A stretch of DNA of 14,248 nucleotides, taken from CALMEC01 sp031372145 (GTDB taxonomy: Bacteria; Actinomycetota; Thermoleophilia; Miltoncostaeales; Miltoncostaeaceae). The position numbers and the translations under genes are program-made. The DNA is taken from positions 1 to 14,248 of the forward strand of contig JANMKR010000222.1 of NCBI GenBank assembly GCA_031372145.1. The letters are read 5' to 3'. This document shows positions 12,660 through 14,248 of this stretch, in pieces; position 1 is the first letter of the stretch; the number at the start of each line of letters is the position of its first letter. The notes beneath the pieces are model-generated. The model was not told where the DNA came from, made no database searches, and worked only from the letters and a program-made list of their open reading frames with translations.

Positions 12660-13531
12660 GCAGCAACGTCTCCGGGCTCGAGGTGGGACAGCCCGTCGAG
12701 GGTGTCTACGCCGTGCGCAAGAAGGAGCGCCGCCTGTCACGGCAGGGCGACCCGTACCTCGCGCTGACCCTGGCGGACGCGAGCGGCGCCATCGGCGCAT
12801 TCGTGTTCGACCAACCGGACTTCTTCGCCGCGCAGTTCGAGACCGGTGATCGCGTGCGCGTCGCGGGTCAGGTCATCCAGCGTCAAGGTCGTCCCGTCGT
12901 GCGGATTCGCCACATCCGGCCCGCCGGCGACGAGGTCGGTGCCGAAGAATTCCTGCCGCGCAGTCACCGCGAACCCGACGAACTCATGGGCTTCGCGGTG
13001 CATCTGGCCGACGAGATCTCGGACGCCAAGCTCAAGACGATGGTGATGGGAGTACTCGATGATCGGGCGCTGGCAGCCGGGTGGCTGACCGCTCCCTGCT
13101 CGCGATCGGGGCATCACGCCTACCAGGGCGGTCTGCTGGAGCACACGGTGGGTGTGGCGTCGCTGGCGCAGACGCTGTGTCAGTGGCACCCGCGTTTGGA
13201 CCCCGACCTGCTGCTGGCCGCGGCGCTCGTTCACGACGTGGGCCACATCCGCGGCTGGCGATTGGGCGCGACCTTTGAGCTGACCGACGAGGGACGGCTG
13301 CTGGGTCATCTGGTGATCGGCCACGAGATCGTCGAGACGGCTGCGCGCGCCGCCGCGCTGCAGGCCGAACGCCGACTCGGCGTATTGCACGCGATCGGTT
13401 GGCACCACGGGCCACCGGCCGGACATGGGCCGGGCGGGGCCAGTCCGGAAGCATTGGCACTGTGGCGGATCAACAGCCTCGAGGTCGGCGTCAAGGCGCG
13501 GCTGGAAGGGCCGGGACCGATCGACGAGTAA
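12656..13531 (+). CDS. OB-fold plus HD-domain protein, YhaM-like 3'-5' exoribonuclease family
   Basis: 291 aa. Residues 1 to about 90 form an OB-fold nucleic-acid-binding domain (VGQPVEGVYAVRKKERRLSR, then YLALTLADASGAIGAFVFD and RVRVAGQVIQRQGRPVVRI). Residues ~105-290 form an HD metal-dependent phosphohydrolase domain with HHAYQGGLLEHT (H153, H154, H163), the metal-binding LVHDVGHI (H193-D194) and later GHEIVE and AIGWHHG. This OB-HD order and the HAYxGGLLEHT motif match YhaM/Cbf1, a 3'-5' exonuclease acting on RNA and single-stranded DNA. HDVGH differs from the usual HDIGK by having His in place of Lys, so its activity may differ. ATG at 12656 overlaps the helicase stop as ATGA (4 bp), so the two are translationally coupled. 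That suggests a shared nucleic-acid end-processing role, which is inference. Confidence 0.88.
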   Translation: MSSNVSGLEVGQPVEGVYAVRKKERRLSRQGDPYLALTLADASGAIGAFVFDQPDFFAAQFETGDRVRVAGQVIQRQGRPVVRIRHIRPAGDEVGAEEFLPRSHREPDELMGFAVHLADEISDAKLKTMVMGVLDDRALAAGWLTAPCSRSGHHAYQGGLLEHTVGVASLAQTLCQWHPRLDPDLLLAAALVHDVGHIRGWRLGATFELTDEGRLLGHLVIGHEIVETAARAAALQAERRLGVLHAIGWHHGPPAGHGPGGASPEALALWRINSLEVGVKARLEGPGPIDE

Positions 13532-13532
13532 G

Positions 13533-13546
13533 GCTGCACGAGCAGC
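13533..13546 (+). terminator. Small hairpin after the OB-HD gene
   Basis: GCTGC-ACGA-GCAGC forms a 5-bp stem with a 4-nt loop immediately after the TAA at 13529-13531. It lacks a T-tract and is short, so it may be only a weak or attenuating terminator. Confidence 0.25.
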
Positions 13547-13616
13547 GTCGGTGCGTAAGCGACCGGGGGTTTCGAACGTCGTATGTGCACCCGCACCCAC
13601 GACTCGGAGTCCCACG

Positions 13617-14231
13617 ATGAAGCTTCTGACTGCGATCCGTCGACACCTCGTCCTGCTGACGCTCCTGGCGTTCCTCGCGATCGGCGCGCTTGCGACCGTT
13701 GGCGGCGCACTGGCCTCCACGAGCGGGACATCGACCGTCACGGCGGATGACAAGGTCGCCACGCTTGGGTCGACGGCCGACGATGACGAGCACGAGTGCG
13801 ACGACGACCACGACGGCAAGGGCGATTCGTCGGACAACGACGACGACGGTGATGGCAGCGCCGACACCGCCGATCGTGATGACGACAACGACGGCATCCT
13901 CGACACCGCCGACCGTGACCACGACAACGACGGCGTCGTCGACACCAAGGACACCGACGACGACAACGATTGCGTCCTCGATGCCCGCGACAAGGATCTC
14001 GACAACGACGGCATCATCGGCCGACTCGACCGTGATGACGATGGCGACGGCATCATCGACGCCCGTGACTACTATGACGACAACGACGGCATAATCGACG
14101 CACGAGTCCATGATGGCGACAACGACGGTGTCCTCAACAGCCGCGACCGCGACCTCGACAACGACGGCGTCGTCAACGCACGCGACAACGATGACGACAA
14201 CGACGGGATCCTGGACCGCAACGAGAAGTAG
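13617..14231 (+). CDS. Secreted acidic protein of thrombospondin type 3-like calcium-binding repeats
   Basis: 204 aa. Residues 1-33 are a Sec signal peptide: basic RRH, hydrophobic LVLLTLLAFLAIGALATVGG, probable cleavage after ALA. A spacer (34-76) that becomes increasingly Asp-rich leads to ten units of exactly 13 residues, starting at D77, 90, 103, 116, 129, 142, 155, 168, 181 and 194. Consensus is DNDGxxDxxDxDx. This is the DxDxDGxxD calcium loop of thrombospondin type 3 repeats, which fold only with bound Ca2+. Unit 4 has C119 in place of the loop Gly; C61 in the spacer is the only other cysteine, so a disulfide is possible. There is no LPxTG, OmpA or other anchor, so the protein may be released or held by charge. 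ATG at 13617 has GGAG at 13606-13609, 7 nt upstream. It follows the OB-HD gene by 85 bp and may have its own promoter. Confidence 0.85.
   Translation: MKLLTAIRRHLVLLTLLAFLAIGALATVGGALASTSGTSTVTADDKVATLGSTADDDEHECDDDHDGKGDSSDNDDDGDGSADTADRDDDNDGILDTADRDHDNDGVVDTKDTDDDNDCVLDARDKDLDNDGIIGRLDRDDDGDGIIDARDYYDDNDGIIDARVHDGDNDGVLNSRDRDLDNDGVVNARDNDDDNDGILDRNEK
13845..14228 (+). repeat. Ten tandem 39-bp units encoding the 13-residue acidic repeats
   Basis: The protein repeat is strictly in register every 39 bp, with GACAACGACGG recurring as the best conserved DNA core. The last unit is shortened to 11 codons. The units have diverged in their variable positions, so this is an old array rather than a fresh expansion, though slippage or recombination between units remains possible. 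Confidence 0.8.
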
Positions 14232-14234
14232 GGA

Positions 14235-14246
14235 CTGCGGCCGCAG
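14235..14246 (+). other. 12-bp perfect palindrome at the window edge
   Basis: CTGCGGCCGCAG begins 4 bases after the stop of the calcium-repeat gene. It may be part of a terminator hairpin cut by the window end; as a loop-less palindrome of only 12 bp it is weak evidence alone. Confidence 0.25.
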
Positions 14247-14248
14247 GT

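Noticed and set aside
10839..12800. 653-codon minus-strand open frame opposite the helicase
   Set aside because: Arg/Leu/His-rich shadow of high-GC coding on the plus strand, with no recognisable motif; the plus-strand helicase motifs are decisive.

Overview
The window is a GC-rich, densely packed bacterial chromosome segment. GTG starts are common, several genes have no Shine-Dalgarno sequence, and a CIRCE operator precedes groESL. Together these suggest a member of the Actinomycetota, perhaps a deep-branching class. This is inference: there is no rRNA here and no similarity search was possible. No phage, plasmid, CRISPR, tRNA or rRNA genes were seen.

Layout. Bases 2-364 encode the end, or possibly the whole, of an unrecognised protein with two Trp/Gly repeats and an amphipathic C-terminal helix. 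A hairpin follows, overlapping the promoter of a Nudix hydrolase gene, which in turn overlaps an ASCH-domain gene. Bases 1285-1500 hold four copies of a palindromic TGTCTGACAC repeat (two forward, two inverted). These abut the groES-groEL promoter and its CIRCE operator. After groEL come a strong hairpin terminator and about 540 bp with no recognisable gene.

From 9644 down to 4083 every gene is on the minus strand. In transcription order they are DUF1015 protein, MOSC-domain protein, MFS transporter, a VapB/VapC toxin-antitoxin pair, a YuiH-like molybdopterin oxidoreductase, a small membrane protein and ClpP. Diverging from DUF1015 on the plus strand are a 983-residue UvrD-type helicase fused to an iron-sulfur PD-(D/E)XK nuclease, a YhaM-like OB-HD protein overlapping it by 4 bp, and a secreted acidic protein made of ten 13-residue thrombospondin-type-3-like calcium-binding repeats.

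How the parts fit. GroESL and ClpP are the core protein-folding and proteolysis machinery. The helicase-nuclease and OB-HD protein look like a co-translated nucleic-acid processing pair. Nudix plus ASCH may handle modified nucleotides or nucleosides. YuiH and MOSC share a molybdenum-cofactor theme.

The most interesting signals are regulatory or structural rather than an evident new system. They are (i) a recurring TANNNT-N6-start-codon arrangement at four genes, implying leaderless mRNAs; (ii) the inverted repeat cluster at the groESL promoter; (iii) a hairpin that contains the Nudix -10 box and reaches its start codon; (iv) a VapC reading frame with no standard start codon before its first catalytic Asp; and (v) patchy codon usage within groEL.
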